Assembly: GCA_902783035.1 (NCBI GenBank)
Contig: CACZPK010000015.1
Span: 1 to 33,665, forward strand
DNA length: 33,665 nucleotides
Source of the DNA: Oscillospiraceae bacterium
GTDB lineage: Bacteria; Bacillota; Clostridia; Oscillospirales; Oscillospiraceae
Reading direction: 5' to 3'
Numbering within the stretch: position 1 is the first letter of the stretch; every line of letters begins with the position of its first letter. Made by a program: the position numbers and the translations under genes. Shown in pieces: positions 1-8,627 of the stretch. Below the pieces are notes generated by a model. The model worked only from the letters and a program-made list of their open reading frames with translations. It had not been told where the DNA came from and did not search any database.

Positions 1-362
1 CTCGCGCCTTTGTTGTTGCGCCGTACCAGCTTTGCCGTTGGGGGGGTGTCAGTATTTCTCCCTAACGGTTGCCGCCCTCGACACGTCGCTTTTTGTTTGG
101 TGGCATGCTTCGCGTGCTGTGATTTTAAGACGCGTTGACGCGCGGCTTTCGTCGCCTCCGCTCGGTCGCGGACGAATCATTCCAACTTTTCCGGCATCTA
201 GGAGTTTTATTTGGTGCCGCGGCTTTGCCGCGAGTCGATCAAATTCACCGAGAGGGAAACTCCCATCCTCTCTTAGGCTCACCCCGCGCAGACTTGAAAC
301 AATGCGAAAATGTAGGAGTTTTGCCCGGTCAATGTAAAGGATCTATATCGACTGCCGCAAAG
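1..362. other. Gene-free stretch with short repeats and hairpins
   Basis: I see no convincing gene here: short open frames exist on both strands but none has a ribosome binding site or a recognisable protein. It contains a 10-nt direct repeat (TAGGAGTTTT at 199-208 and 313-322) and two small inverted repeats: CGCGGC/GCCGCG at 218-223 and 227-232, and GAGAGG/CCTCTC at 250-255 and 267-272. This could be a dispersed intergenic repeat, a structured RNA or the decayed end of a neighbouring element. The left edge is cut by the window. Confidence 0.35.
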
Positions 363-363
363 A

Positions 364-391
364 AAAACGACGTGCTTGAACACGTCGTTTT
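364..391 (-). terminator. Rho-independent terminator of the dehydratase gene
   Basis: An 11-bp perfect stem (AAAACGACGTG at 364-374, CACGTCGTTTT at 381-391) encloses a 6-nt loop. On the minus strand it is followed by a T-rich run. It lies 4 nt past the stop codon at 396-398. Confidence 0.85.
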
Positions 392-395
392 CGTT

Positions 396-2384
396 TTATG
401 TGCTTTCATGTTTATGCGGTCGCAGGGATACCGATTTTGCAACCACAGCCTGCAACCTGCGATATGCAAGCGCGGGGGTGGTGTTTTCCGCCTGTTCGAT
501 GACCTTGACAGCCGCGCGGTTGTCCTCTTCGGGAGCGTGATAAGTTGGGATCATGGAACGCAGCGTGCCGATCAATTCTTCGTCAGAGACATCCGTGTCC
601 GTTACGGCGCGGTCCAGCCGCATCAGATTATCCATGATCTGCTGGGGGTCAATCTTTTCCTGCTGCTCCACAAAGATCTTGGCATTATCCGTCTTGATCA
701 ATGTCTGGCTGCTCATGAGCAACTCCTCATAGAGCTTTTCACCCGGACGCAGACCAATTTCACGGATTTCAATGTCCCGGTATGGCTCATAACCGGACAA
801 CCGGATCAATTTTTCCGCCAGATCAAGAATTTTAACCGGCTCACCCATGTCGAGCACGAAAATCTGGCTCTGCTTCGCCATGGCGCCCGCCTCCATCACG
901 AGCTGCGCCGCCTCGGGGATCGTCATGAAGTAGCGAATAATGCGCTTGTCGGTAATTGTGACGGGGCCGCCTGCCGCGATCTGCCGCTTGAAAAGCGGGA
1001 CGACCGAGCCGTTTGAGCCGAGCACGTTGCCGAAGCGCACCGCGCAGAACTCCGTGGGACTGTCCACGCGGCTCTGCAGCACCATCTCGCAAAAACGCTT
1101 GGTTGCGCCCATGACGTTTGTGGGATTGACCGCCTTGTCGGTGGAAATCATCACAAACTTCTTCACACCGAACTTTTCCGCCGCGCGGACAACGTGATAA
1201 GTACCGAAAATGTTGTTCTTGATCGCTTCGGCGGGACAGTCCTCCATCAGCGGCACATGCTTGTGCGCGGCGGCATGGAAGACAATGTCCGGCCGCAGGG
1301 TGCGGAAGATATCGTAGATGCGTTCCTTGTCGCGAACACTGGCGATTTCCACGCGCAGATCCAGCTTGCTGCCGTAGATGCGCCGCAACTCCTGCTGAAT
1401 GTCATAGGCGTTGTTTTCGTAGATGTCAAGAATGATGAGCGTTTCCGGCGCGTGCGAAGCAATTTGCCGGCAAAGCTCACTGCCGATGGAGCCGCCGCCG
1501 CCCGTAACAAGCACGGCTTTGCCGCGGATAAAGCGGTCAATCACATCAGTGTTGAGCTGCACGGGCGCACGGCCGAGCAAGTCTTCCACCTGCACATCGC
1601 GCACGGCGGAAAGAGAGGTTTCGCCGTTGATAAACTGGTATACGCCGGGCAGGGCACGCGTCCGGACGCCCGTTTGGTTGCAGATGTTGAGGATCTCGCT
1701 GCGCCGCTGCGGCGTGGCGGAGGGAATGGCGACGATGATCTGCGTGATGTTTTCGTTGCGTACGGCTGACGGGATAATGTCGCAGCCGCCGATGATGGGA
1801 ACACCTTCCAGATAGCGGCCCCACTTTTTCTCGTTGTCGTCGACGACGCAGCACAGCTTTGCCTCAAGCTGGCTGCTTGTCAGCAGCTCACGGGCGAGGA
1901 TGCGCCCCGCCTCACCCGCGCCGACAAGCAAGACGCGCTGGTCAAAGTTGCCGCGCGACTGGCGCAGGGTCAAACGGACGGCCTCCCAAAAACGCAGAAC
2001 GCAGCGAACGCCGACAAGAAAAATAAGCTGAAAGACGAACTGCATGAACAGGACGCTGCGCGGCTGATGATTGCCCAGATGCGCCGCCGCGGCGGTGCTG
2101 AGCGTATAGGTAAGGAGCACGCACAGGGTCATGTGGGAGACGTCGTTTGCGCTGATGTTGCGCCAGACGTAGTGGTACATGCGCAGCAGAAGGAATAAAA
2201 ACAGCGTGATCCCGATCTGGAGCGGGAGATAGTGGAACCAGGGAAGCAGATATTCCTTGGGAATCGCATCAAATGAGAAGTCAAAACGCACCATGAGGGA
2301 CAGCGCACCCGAGAGTGTGATGCAGAGGGCGTCGACCAACATGATCAGCGCTATTTTTATGGCAAGATAAATCTTCGTGTTCAT
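396..2384 (-). CDS. Membrane nucleotide-sugar 4,6-dehydratase/epimerase (CapD/FlaA1/WbpM type)
   Basis: A 662-residue long-form polysaccharide-biosynthesis SDR enzyme. Family members dehydrate UDP-GlcNAc at C4/C6 to start UDP-QuiNAc, UDP-FucNAc or bacillosamine synthesis for capsule or glycans. Visible parts: about four hydrophobic membrane segments (first ~140 residues), a first Rossmann-like domain (VLLVGAGEAG near 150), a second NAD-binding motif (VLVTGGGGSIGSE near 290) and the active site STDKAVNPTNVMGATKR near 410-425. Met stands where most SDR enzymes have Tyr, as in WbpM and PglF. I chose the ATG at 2384 because TGGGTGG lies just upstream and the promoter is at 2423-2451; an in-frame ATG at 2405 has no good RBS and would leave almost no leader. 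It stands alone, divergent from the c-di-GMP genes. The exact sugar product cannot be read from sequence. Confidence 0.93.
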   Translation of the reverse strand: MNTKIYLAIKIALIMLVDALCITLSGALSLMVRFDFSFDAIPKEYLLPWFHYLPLQIGITLFLFLLLRMYHYVWRNISANDVSHMTLCVLLTYTLSTAAAAHLGNHQPRSVLFMQFVFQLIFLVGVRCVLRFWEAVRLTLRQSRGNFDQRVLLVGAGEAGRILARELLTSSQLEAKLCCVVDDNEKKWGRYLEGVPIIGGCDIIPSAVRNENITQIIVAIPSATPQRRSEILNICNQTGVRTRALPGVYQFINGETSLSAVRDVQVEDLLGRAPVQLNTDVIDRFIRGKAVLVTGGGGSIGSELCRQIASHAPETLIILDIYENNAYDIQQELRRIYGSKLDLRVEIASVRDKERIYDIFRTLRPDIVFHAAAHKHVPLMEDCPAEAIKNNIFGTYHVVRAAEKFGVKKFVMISTDKAVNPTNVMGATKRFCEMVLQSRVDSPTEFCAVRFGNVLGSNGSVVPLFKRQIAAGGPVTITDKRIIRYFMTIPEAAQLVMEAGAMAKQSQIFVLDMGEPVKILDLAEKLIRLSGYEPYRDIEIREIGLRPGEKLYEELLMSSQTLIKTDNAKIFVEQQEKIDPQQIMDNLMRLDRAVTDTDVSDEELIGTLRSMIPTYHAPEEDNRAAVKVIEQAENTTPALAYRRLQAVVAKSVSLRPHKHEST

Positions 2385-2422
2385 AAATCCACCCATTTTA
2401 GACATTTTTCTATTTCTACGGC

Positions 2423-2451
2423 ATTATAACGCAGGTTCCACGTTATGTCCA
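2423..2451 (-). promoter_or_regulatory. Sigma-A-type promoter of the dehydratase gene
   Basis: On the minus strand, -35 TGGACA (2446-2451) and -10 TATAAT (2423-2428) are separated by 17 nt. Predicted transcription start is near 2416, giving a leader of about 30 nt. Confidence 0.75.
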
Positions 2452-2566
2452 GTGTCAAACGATGGATATTTGCGGCGACTTGCCGTTTTGCCCGAAAAAT
2501 GACATTATATTGATTATTTTTATAGATGCTTTGCCTGAAAAAACAGAAAAAAGAGGCGGGGAAAAG

Positions 2567-2595
2567 TTGAAATCCGCTTCTCTTTCGTTTATAAT
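2567..2595 (+). promoter_or_regulatory. Sigma-A-type promoter of the c-di-GMP operon
   Basis: -35 TTGAAA (2567-2572), a 17-nt spacer and a consensus -10 TATAAT (2590-2595) lie just upstream of the GGDEF/EAL gene, divergent from the 2423-2451 promoter. Confidence 0.75.
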
Positions 2596-2644
2596 ATGAT
2601 GCCAGCAGCATTTATGCAACAAACAGATGGGAAATGGTGATGCC

Positions 2645-5600
2645 ATGCAAGCTCAAAAAAGAAGAAAAAGTCCGATCTTTCGCAGTATCCTGATTGGCTG
2701 CGGGGGATTGACCATTGTTTTGAGTGTGCTGCTTTCCATTCAGACGTATTTTTCGTTTTCTTCTGCGTTGTATGACCAGTATAATGCGCGGCTGCGCGAC
2801 GTGGTGATTGCGGTGGAGCGCAGCGCAGACGCGGATGATCTGCGCGAATGCATTGAAAACAAAATCTCGTCACCCAAACGCGACGAGCTGCAGCGGCTTA
2901 TCAACCGTTTTGTAGATGACTTTGAACTGGGCTTTCTCTATATCGTTATCCCGCTGGACACACCGGACGGCGGAATGCTCAGCGTGATTTCGTCCACAAG
3001 CCAGGCGGAGATCGAGGCGGCGCTGGCAGCCGGTGAGTCCGAGGACGACTGGCCCATTCTTTACGATTGCAGCGAAGAATATACGCGCGAGCAGATACAG
3101 CCGTACCTTGATGCGTGGAACGATTCCGACGTCAGCTTTTTTGAGGACGATTCAGACTACGGCCTGTGCTACACCGGCTGCAAGCCCCTCAGGACATCGG
3201 ATGGGGAGACCATTGCGCTGATTTGTGCGGACTATTACATTGACGATGTGCGCGGCACCATCTCCAATTATGTGATGCATGATATCATGCTGATCGTGGT
3301 GGTGTGTGTGCTGTTCGGCACACTGCTTGCGCTTTGGCTGCGGCGGAACGTTACCAAGCCGATCCGGGCTTTGGAGCAGAGCGCACTGCGCTTTGCAAGG
3401 CTGGCACACGACAACAAGGACGCTTCATCACTCTCGCTCGACGCCGAGGATATTGAGGCAAGCAGCGAGGTCAGGCTCCTGATTGACGCAATGACCACGC
3501 TTTCGCAGGAGATGACGGATCAGGCAAAGAGCGCTGTGGTCGTTAAGAACTACGCAAAGGAAATGGAGGCAGAGAACCAGCGCCTTGCGGAAAAGGCGGA
3601 GGCGGCAATCAAGATCGCGGAGCTGACGCAGAGCGTCACCGCGCTTTTGACCAATATGCCGGGCATGACCTCGTCAAAGGACGTCGAGACGGGGCGGTAT
3701 CTGGCCTGCAATCAGGCGTTCGCGGAGTTTGCGGACCGCAGGGAGCCGCAGGACGTTGTCGGCCTGACGGATTACGATATTTTTGACCTCTCCACGGCGC
3801 GGCATTTCGCGGCGGACGATGAAAAGGCGCTCGCCATGGACCATCCTTACGTCTTTTATGAGGATGTGTCGGATGCGGTGGGTAATCCGCGCCAGTTCCA
3901 AACGACAAAACTCAAGTTCACGGATGCCAACGGACGCCTGTGTACGCTGTGCATGCGCCTGGACTATACGGAGTTGATGCGTGTCAAGCGCGAGACGATG
4001 GAGGCCAAGGCGGCGTATGAGAAGGCGCAGCACACCAGCGATATGTATTCTCACATTGCGCAGGCGCTTTCGGCAAACTATGCCTATTTGTACTATGTGA
4101 ATCTGGACACCGGACGGTATGTGGAGTACAGCAACAACGAAGGCGGCGAGGCGAGCGAAAAGCAGGGCGATGATTTCTTCTCCGACAGCATGGAGCGCGC
4201 GCTGCAAATCGTCCATCCGGATGACCGTACGTTCATCATCGAATCCCTTACCAAGGAAAACATTCTCCGCGCGCTGAACGACGGCAACCCCTTCATGTTG
4301 ACCTACCGGCACCTGATCGATGGCGAGACCGCGTATGTTACGCTCAAAGCGACCCGGATGCAGGACGACAACAACCATATTTTTGTCGGTGTCAACAACA
4401 GCGAGGATATCGAGGCGCGCAGTGAGTTGACCGGGCTTTACATGGAGGCGGCGCTCTACGTCCGCGGCAAGGAGATCCTCCAGTCGCGCGACGAGAACTG
4501 GTGTGTGATCGCGCTTGATCTGGAGCATTTCAAGCTCTTTAACGAATGGTACGGCAGGGAAGCGGGCGACCAGCTTCTGATGCAGATCGGTGAAGAGCTC
4601 ACCCGTGTGGAGACGGACACCGGCGGACTTGCCTGCTATCTGGGTCAGGACGACTTTGCGCTTCTGATCCCTTATGATGAGGAATCCGTCAAACGGCTTT
4701 ACAACGATATCCATGAGCTGGTCATGGAGCGCGGTACGTCTGTGGGCTTTATGCCGGCCGTGGGCATCTGCATGGCGGACGGAAAGAACAGCGTTGAAGA
4801 ACTGCTTGACCGCGCGGCGCAGGCGTCGCAGCACGCGAAAGAGAACTACCATCAGCGTATCCGCATTTTCGAAGAGGCAATGTACCAGAAAACGGAGCGG
4901 GATTACCAGATCCTCTCCGACTTCCAGCTGGCGCTGAAAAACCACGAGCTGTTCATCATGCTCCAGCCCCAGTGCGAAATCAAAGAGGGAAAGGTCGTGG
5001 GCGCGGAGTCGCTTGTGCGCTGGAAAAAGGCGGACGGCACGATGGTATCCCCGGGCGTTTTCGTTCCCGTGCTGGAGCAGTACGGCTTTGTCACCGACCT
5101 GGACCAGTTCGTGTGGGAAGAGGTTTGCGCGTGGCAGAAACGGTGGATCGACGCCGGACACACACCGTTGCCGGTTTCGGTCAACGTTTCACAGATCGAC
5201 ATTTTTACCATCGACGTGCCGTCGTATTTTGACCTGTTGCTTTGGAAGTATCATTTGCCGGTGGACGTGATCAAGATCGAGATCACCGAATCCGCCTATG
5301 TGGGTGACGGCGCGGTGGTCGACACGGTCAAGCGCCTGCGCGAGAAGGGCTTTCTCGTCCTGATGGACGACTTCGGCAGCGGCTATTCCTCGCTCAATAT
5401 GCTGCGCAGCCTCAATGTTGACATCATCAAGCTGGACGCGCAGTTCCTGCGCATGAACAGCGACGACCGCAAGGGTATCCACATCCTCAGATCCATTGTC
5501 GGCATGGCGAAGAGTATGGAAGCGCCCATCATCGTCGAGGGCGTGGAAACGCAGGAGGAGACGGAATTTATCAAGAGCCTCGGCTGCCGCTACGTGCAGG

Positions 5601-5692
5601 GCTATTATTTCTATAAGCCGATGCCGGTGCCCGACTTTGAAACGCTCATCGGGGACGAGAAAAACATTGATACCGGCGGCTTCTCCCTGTAG
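2645..5692 (+). CDS. Membrane sensor with degenerate GGDEF and intact EAL domain; probable c-di-GMP phosphodiesterase
   Basis: A 1015-residue protein. Order: TM1 (about 10-35), an extracytoplasmic sensor loop, TM2 (about 209-232), a HAMP-like linker (NVTKPIRALEQ), coiled coil (about 295-335), two PAS-like regions (about 335-440 and 465-580), GGDEF (about 590-740) and EAL (about 750-1005). The GGDEF signature reads GQDDF, so cyclase activity is unlikely. The EAL domain keeps its metal and catalytic residues: E of ESLVRW (near 788), N of VSVNVSQ, E of IEITES, DDFG, K of IIKLDAQ and E of IVEGVET. It probably hydrolyses c-di-GMP in response to an extracytoplasmic signal. I chose the ATG at 2645 because GGTGAT precedes it; an upstream ATG at 2627 has no RBS. 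The next gene is a GGDEF protein 44 nt downstream, probably in the same operon. Confidence 0.93.
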   Translation: MQAQKRRKSPIFRSILIGCGGLTIVLSVLLSIQTYFSFSSALYDQYNARLRDVVIAVERSADADDLRECIENKISSPKRDELQRLINRFVDDFELGFLYIVIPLDTPDGGMLSVISSTSQAEIEAALAAGESEDDWPILYDCSEEYTREQIQPYLDAWNDSDVSFFEDDSDYGLCYTGCKPLRTSDGETIALICADYYIDDVRGTISNYVMHDIMLIVVVCVLFGTLLALWLRRNVTKPIRALEQSALRFARLAHDNKDASSLSLDAEDIEASSEVRLLIDAMTTLSQEMTDQAKSAVVVKNYAKEMEAENQRLAEKAEAAIKIAELTQSVTALLTNMPGMTSSKDVETGRYLACNQAFAEFADRREPQDVVGLTDYDIFDLSTARHFAADDEKALAMDHPYVFYEDVSDAVGNPRQFQTTKLKFTDANGRLCTLCMRLDYTELMRVKRETMEAKAAYEKAQHTSDMYSHIAQALSANYAYLYYVNLDTGRYVEYSNNEGGEASEKQGDDFFSDSMERALQIVHPDDRTFIIESLTKENILRALNDGNPFMLTYRHLIDGETAYVTLKATRMQDDNNHIFVGVNNSEDIEARSELTGLYMEAALYVRGKEILQSRDENWCVIALDLEHFKLFNEWYGREAGDQLLMQIGEELTRVETDTGGLACYLGQDDFALLIPYDEESVKRLYNDIHELVMERGTSVGFMPAVGICMADGKNSVEELLDRAAQASQHAKENYHQRIRIFEEAMYQKTERDYQILSDFQLALKNHELFIMLQPQCEIKEGKVVGAESLVRWKKADGTMVSPGVFVPVLEQYGFVTDLDQFVWEEVCAWQKRWIDAGHTPLPVSVNVSQIDIFTIDVPSYFDLLLWKYHLPVDVIKIEITESAYVGDGAVVDTVKRLREKGFLVLMDDFGSGYSSLNMLRSLNVDIIKLDAQFLRMNSDDRKGIHILRSIVGMAKSMEAPIIVEGVETQEETEFIKSLGCRYVQGYYFYKPMPVPDFETLIGDEKNIDTGGFSL

Positions 5693-5736
5693 ACGAAGCG
5701 GTTACATCGCATAGTGGTCATAAAAAGGCAAGCATC

Positions 5737-7173
5737 ATGAAACCTGAAAACGAATCAAAAACATCTTTCGAACGCGGCATATCGGCGAACACGGTCATGC
5801 TGCCCATCATTGGAGTGCTGGCGGCGCTGTATATTGTTATCATCATTTTGATCATCCATATCAACAGCACCGGCATGGGTGTGTCGCAGCTGATGCAGAT
5901 GTCGTCCGACTATACGGAGAACGCCACGGCGCTGTTGGCAGGCTCCAGCTTGATGGCGGAAACATCGATGAATTTTATCATGATGCCGCTTGCGGAAAAC
6001 GGTACGGTCAATGTGTATCCGCTCATTGCCTATGCAAACGAGCTGGGGATCGACCGCCGGGGCGATCAGGTGGTGGAGCGCTTCCGCGGTTACGACGTCA
6101 GTGCCGAGGCGTTTCACCTGATCGTTGCGGCGGCAGACAGCGCCAACTTCCTTATGGACGCGCAGATTCATGCGATCTCGCTGGTTTGCGCCGACTATCC
6201 GCTGCCCGACCGGCCGCCGCTCAACATGATCCCGCTGCGGGAACTGACGGCGGAGGAGCAGGCGATGTCCGCCGAAGAGCGCTTGGCGGCGGCGCGGAGG
6301 CTGTTTCTGAATTCGGAGTATTCCCAGCACAAGCAGGCGGTCTCTGAAAACGTCAATGCCTGCGTTGCCAGCATTAAGGCAACGAACGGATATGTCATTG
6401 CTGAAACGTCGCGGCACTTTGAAGTGGATCGCATCCTTCTCTGGATCTCCATGATAGTCGTCATCGCGATCATGGCTTTCAACTTTTTCGTCCTGTACCA
6501 CTGGCTAATCCTGCCGCTGGACGACTATGTGCGTTTGATCGACACGGACGAAACACTGGACGACGGCAAGGGACTGCGCGAGGTGCGCCTGCTCGCGGGT
6601 GCCTATAACCGCCTGCTCAAGCGGCGCGACGGGCTGGAGTCCATTCTGCGTTCTGCCGCGGAGACGGATACCCTGACCGGGCTGCCCAACCGATACGGCT
6701 TTGAGCAATATCTGCTGGAGTCCGGGCGGAGTGGCTACTCCCTTGCGGTGTTTCTGTTCGATATCAATTATCTCAAGGTCACCAATGATACGCTGGGCCA
6801 TGCGGCGGGCGACAAGCTGATCCGCTCGGCGGCAGACTGCATCCGTGAATGCTTTGGTCTGGAGGACGAAAACAACTGCTTTCGTTTCGGCGGCGATGAA
6901 TTTGCGGCGGTTGAAAAGAACTGCGCGAGAGAAAAGATCGACCGGATGGTCAAACACTTTGAACTGTCGCAGGCGGAGCGCGGGATCAGTATTTCATGGG
7001 GGTATGCGTTCACGGAGGAGATCGGGAACACGACCGTCAAGAAGATGATGGACGAGGCAGATAAGCACATGTACGAACGAAAAGAAAAAATGCACGGCAA
7101 ACGCAGTGGGGAGAAGCAGGGAGACGAGGCCGCGGACGGAGCTTGCGACGAAAAGCCGACGGAGCGTGTTTGA
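5737..7173 (+). CDS. Membrane diguanylate cyclase (GGDEF)
   Basis: A 478-residue protein with TM1 (about 18-42), an extracytoplasmic region of roughly 190 residues of no recognised fold, TM2 (about 230-255), a short linker and a C-terminal GGDEF domain (about 305-455). The signature FRFGGDEF is intact, and upstream DTLTGLPNR and FDINYLKVTNDTLGH give the metal and nucleotide site, so it should make c-di-GMP from two GTP. The allosteric RxxD inhibition site is absent: the four residues from position -9 to -6 before the signature are ENN-type, not RxxD, so product inhibition may be weak. The last ~30 residues are charged and probably disordered. It follows the EAL gene closely and ends at a strong terminator, giving an opposing enzyme pair. 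Confidence 0.92.
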   Translation: MKPENESKTSFERGISANTVMLPIIGVLAALYIVIIILIIHINSTGMGVSQLMQMSSDYTENATALLAGSSLMAETSMNFIMMPLAENGTVNVYPLIAYANELGIDRRGDQVVERFRGYDVSAEAFHLIVAAADSANFLMDAQIHAISLVCADYPLPDRPPLNMIPLRELTAEEQAMSAEERLAAARRLFLNSEYSQHKQAVSENVNACVASIKATNGYVIAETSRHFEVDRILLWISMIVVIAIMAFNFFVLYHWLILPLDDYVRLIDTDETLDDGKGLREVRLLAGAYNRLLKRRDGLESILRSAAETDTLTGLPNRYGFEQYLLESGRSGYSLAVFLFDINYLKVTNDTLGHAAGDKLIRSAADCIRECFGLEDENNCFRFGGDEFAAVEKNCAREKIDRMVKHFELSQAERGISISWGYAFTEEIGNTTVKKMMDEADKHMYERKEKMHGKRSGEKQGDEAADGACDEKPTERV

Positions 7174-7233
7174 CGGCCGCTGCGGCGATCGAAAATCAGG
7201 AGCCTGTCCGATTCATTCATACTGCTGTGTGCA

Positions 7234-7264
7234 GGGGGCGGCGCAAATGCGCCGCCCCCGTTTT
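7234..7264 (+). terminator. Rho-independent terminator of the c-di-GMP operon
   Basis: An 11-bp perfect GC stem (GGGGGCGGCGC at 7234-7244, GCGCCGCCCCC at 7249-7259) with loop AAAT is followed by GTTTT. On the minus strand no T-run follows, so it serves the plus-strand genes. Confidence 0.85.
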
Positions 7265-7284
7265 GCATTCTTTATCCGGCGGTA

Positions 7285-8328
7285 TTACGCTGCCGCGTAG
7301 GGAAGACCTGCGGCGTCGAGCATATTTTCGATGAAAATGCCGTATCCGCGGGCGCTGTTGCTGAGCAGGACATGCGTAACCGCACCGACCAGAGCGCCGT
7401 TTTGCAGGATCGGACTGCCGCTCATGCCCTGCACGATGCCACCTGTCGCCTCCAACAGTGCCGGGTCGGTGACGCGCAGCAACAGGTTCCGCGTCGGCGT
7501 TGCGCCCGGGTAAACGCGCTCGATCTCGACGCTGTATTCACGCACCTCATCGCCGCCGCAATTGGCAAGAATGACGGCGGGACCGGGTACGACCGAGCCC
7601 TTCGGCGCGATGGGGACCGCCTCCTGTCCCGTGAGCGCGTTGGAAACGCCCTCAACCACGCCGAACAGGCCACAGTCGGTGTTGGCATACAGACTGCCGC
7701 TGTCGCGCGTCAGGTCAAACGCGCCGCGCAGCTCGCCCGGAGCGCCGCTTTCGCCGCGCTTGACCGCCTTAACCGTCGCATCCATGATGCTGCCGCTCTC
7801 CAGCGGCATCAGTTCGCCGGTGTCCACGTCGGAAACCCCGTGCCCCAACGCGCCGAATACGCCGCTTTGCGGGTCATAGAAGGTCATCGTTCCGATGCCC
7901 GCCATGCTGTCACGGATCCATGCGCCGAGCCGAACCGAGCCGTCGGCGCTCTCCACGGGTGCGACGGACAGGGTCAGCGTCCGCGCGCCGCGCTTGACAC
8001 ACATGCTTGCCCGTGCGGCGCCGTTTTCCGCGAGCAGCCGCTGCAAATGCTCCGTGGAGGCGATTTCGGTGCCGTTGAAGGACAATATGATGTCACCCTC
8101 GCGCAGACCGGATGCCTTTGCGGCGCTCTCACCGTCCGAGAGGCCGACCACCATGACGCCGTCGGCAAAGAGCTTGACGCCGACCGTGTGCCCCACCGGA
8201 ACCAGACAGCGGACGGGCTGCGCATCGCCGTGGCTTGCCGCTTCGGCGCGCACACCCGGCGCATAGGCCGTGAATGTGAACAGCAATCCGAGACAGACCG
8301 CGGCGATGCGGCTGGAAAGTGCGTTCAT
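7285..8328 (-). CDS. spoIVB: SpoIVB peptidase (S55), sporulation signalling protease
   Basis: A 347-residue serine protease. In sporulating Firmicutes SpoIVB is secreted from the forespore into the intermembrane space and cleaves SpoIVFA, releasing the pro-sigma-K protease. Visible: an N-terminal signal/anchor (AAVCLGLLFTFTAYAPG), a PDZ domain (about 60-120; GVMVVGLSDGESAAKASGL, GDIILSFNG) and the S55 domain, with His in GALGHGVSD, Ser in GIVQGMSGSP and an Asp (VTDPALL) exactly 15 residues before that Ser, the B. subtilis Asp363/Ser378 spacing. The ATG at 8328 follows AAGGAGGAGATGGG; longer in-frame starts lack an RBS. It lies downstream of ftsZ, separated by a terminator, so it probably has its own promoter, which I could not identify. 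In Bacillus and many clostridia spoIVB is next to spo0A; here they are about 16 kb apart. Confidence 0.95.
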   Translation of the reverse strand: MNALSSRIAAVCLGLLFTFTAYAPGVRAEAASHGDAQPVRCLVPVGHTVGVKLFADGVMVVGLSDGESAAKASGLREGDIILSFNGTEIASTEHLQRLLAENGAARASMCVKRGARTLTLSVAPVESADGSVRLGAWIRDSMAGIGTMTFYDPQSGVFGALGHGVSDVDTGELMPLESGSIMDATVKAVKRGESGAPGELRGAFDLTRDSGSLYANTDCGLFGVVEGVSNALTGQEAVPIAPKGSVVPGPAVILANCGGDEVREYSVEIERVYPGATPTRNLLLRVTDPALLEATGGIVQGMSGSPILQNGALVGAVTHVLLSNSARGYGIFIENMLDAAGLPYAAA

Positions 8329-8566
8329 CCCATCTCCTCCTTTTTGATGCGAATGCGGTGCGAAAGGGCAGGGACGGAAGCCTTGCCGCCTTTTGCCCGC
8401 ATATTCGCATGGCAATTGCCGCCGCGCATGTCTTTGAAAACGAAAACGCGTTGCTTTTTCAAAAAGTTTGCGCGGCAGCGTTTAATTTTTGCAATCGGAC
8501 GCAAACTAACCAACCTAAAATTTAACCGCACTGTCATGGCAAAATGCGGCGAAAACGCGCCGGCGC

Positions 8567-8607
8567 ATAAAAAAAGAACTCCGCAGAAGAAAAATCTGCG
8601 GAGTTCT
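8567..8607 (-). terminator. Rho-independent terminator of ftsZ
   Basis: A 13-bp perfect stem (AGAACTCCGCAGA at 8575-8587, TCTGCGGAGTTCT at 8595-8607) is followed on the minus strand by seven Ts. It ends the ftsZ transcript and isolates spoIVB. Confidence 0.9.
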
Positions 8608-8627
8608 GAAATATTTGGCAAAAAACA

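Noticed and set aside
3674-5161. Long minus-strand open frame antisense to the GGDEF/EAL gene
   Set aside because: Shadow of a high-GC coding region; no RBS or family similarity.
8329-8566. Sigma-F/sigma-G type promoter for spoIVB
   Set aside because: I searched by eye for GNATR and CATNNTA-like elements with 17-18 nt spacing and found no convincing pair, though one is expected.
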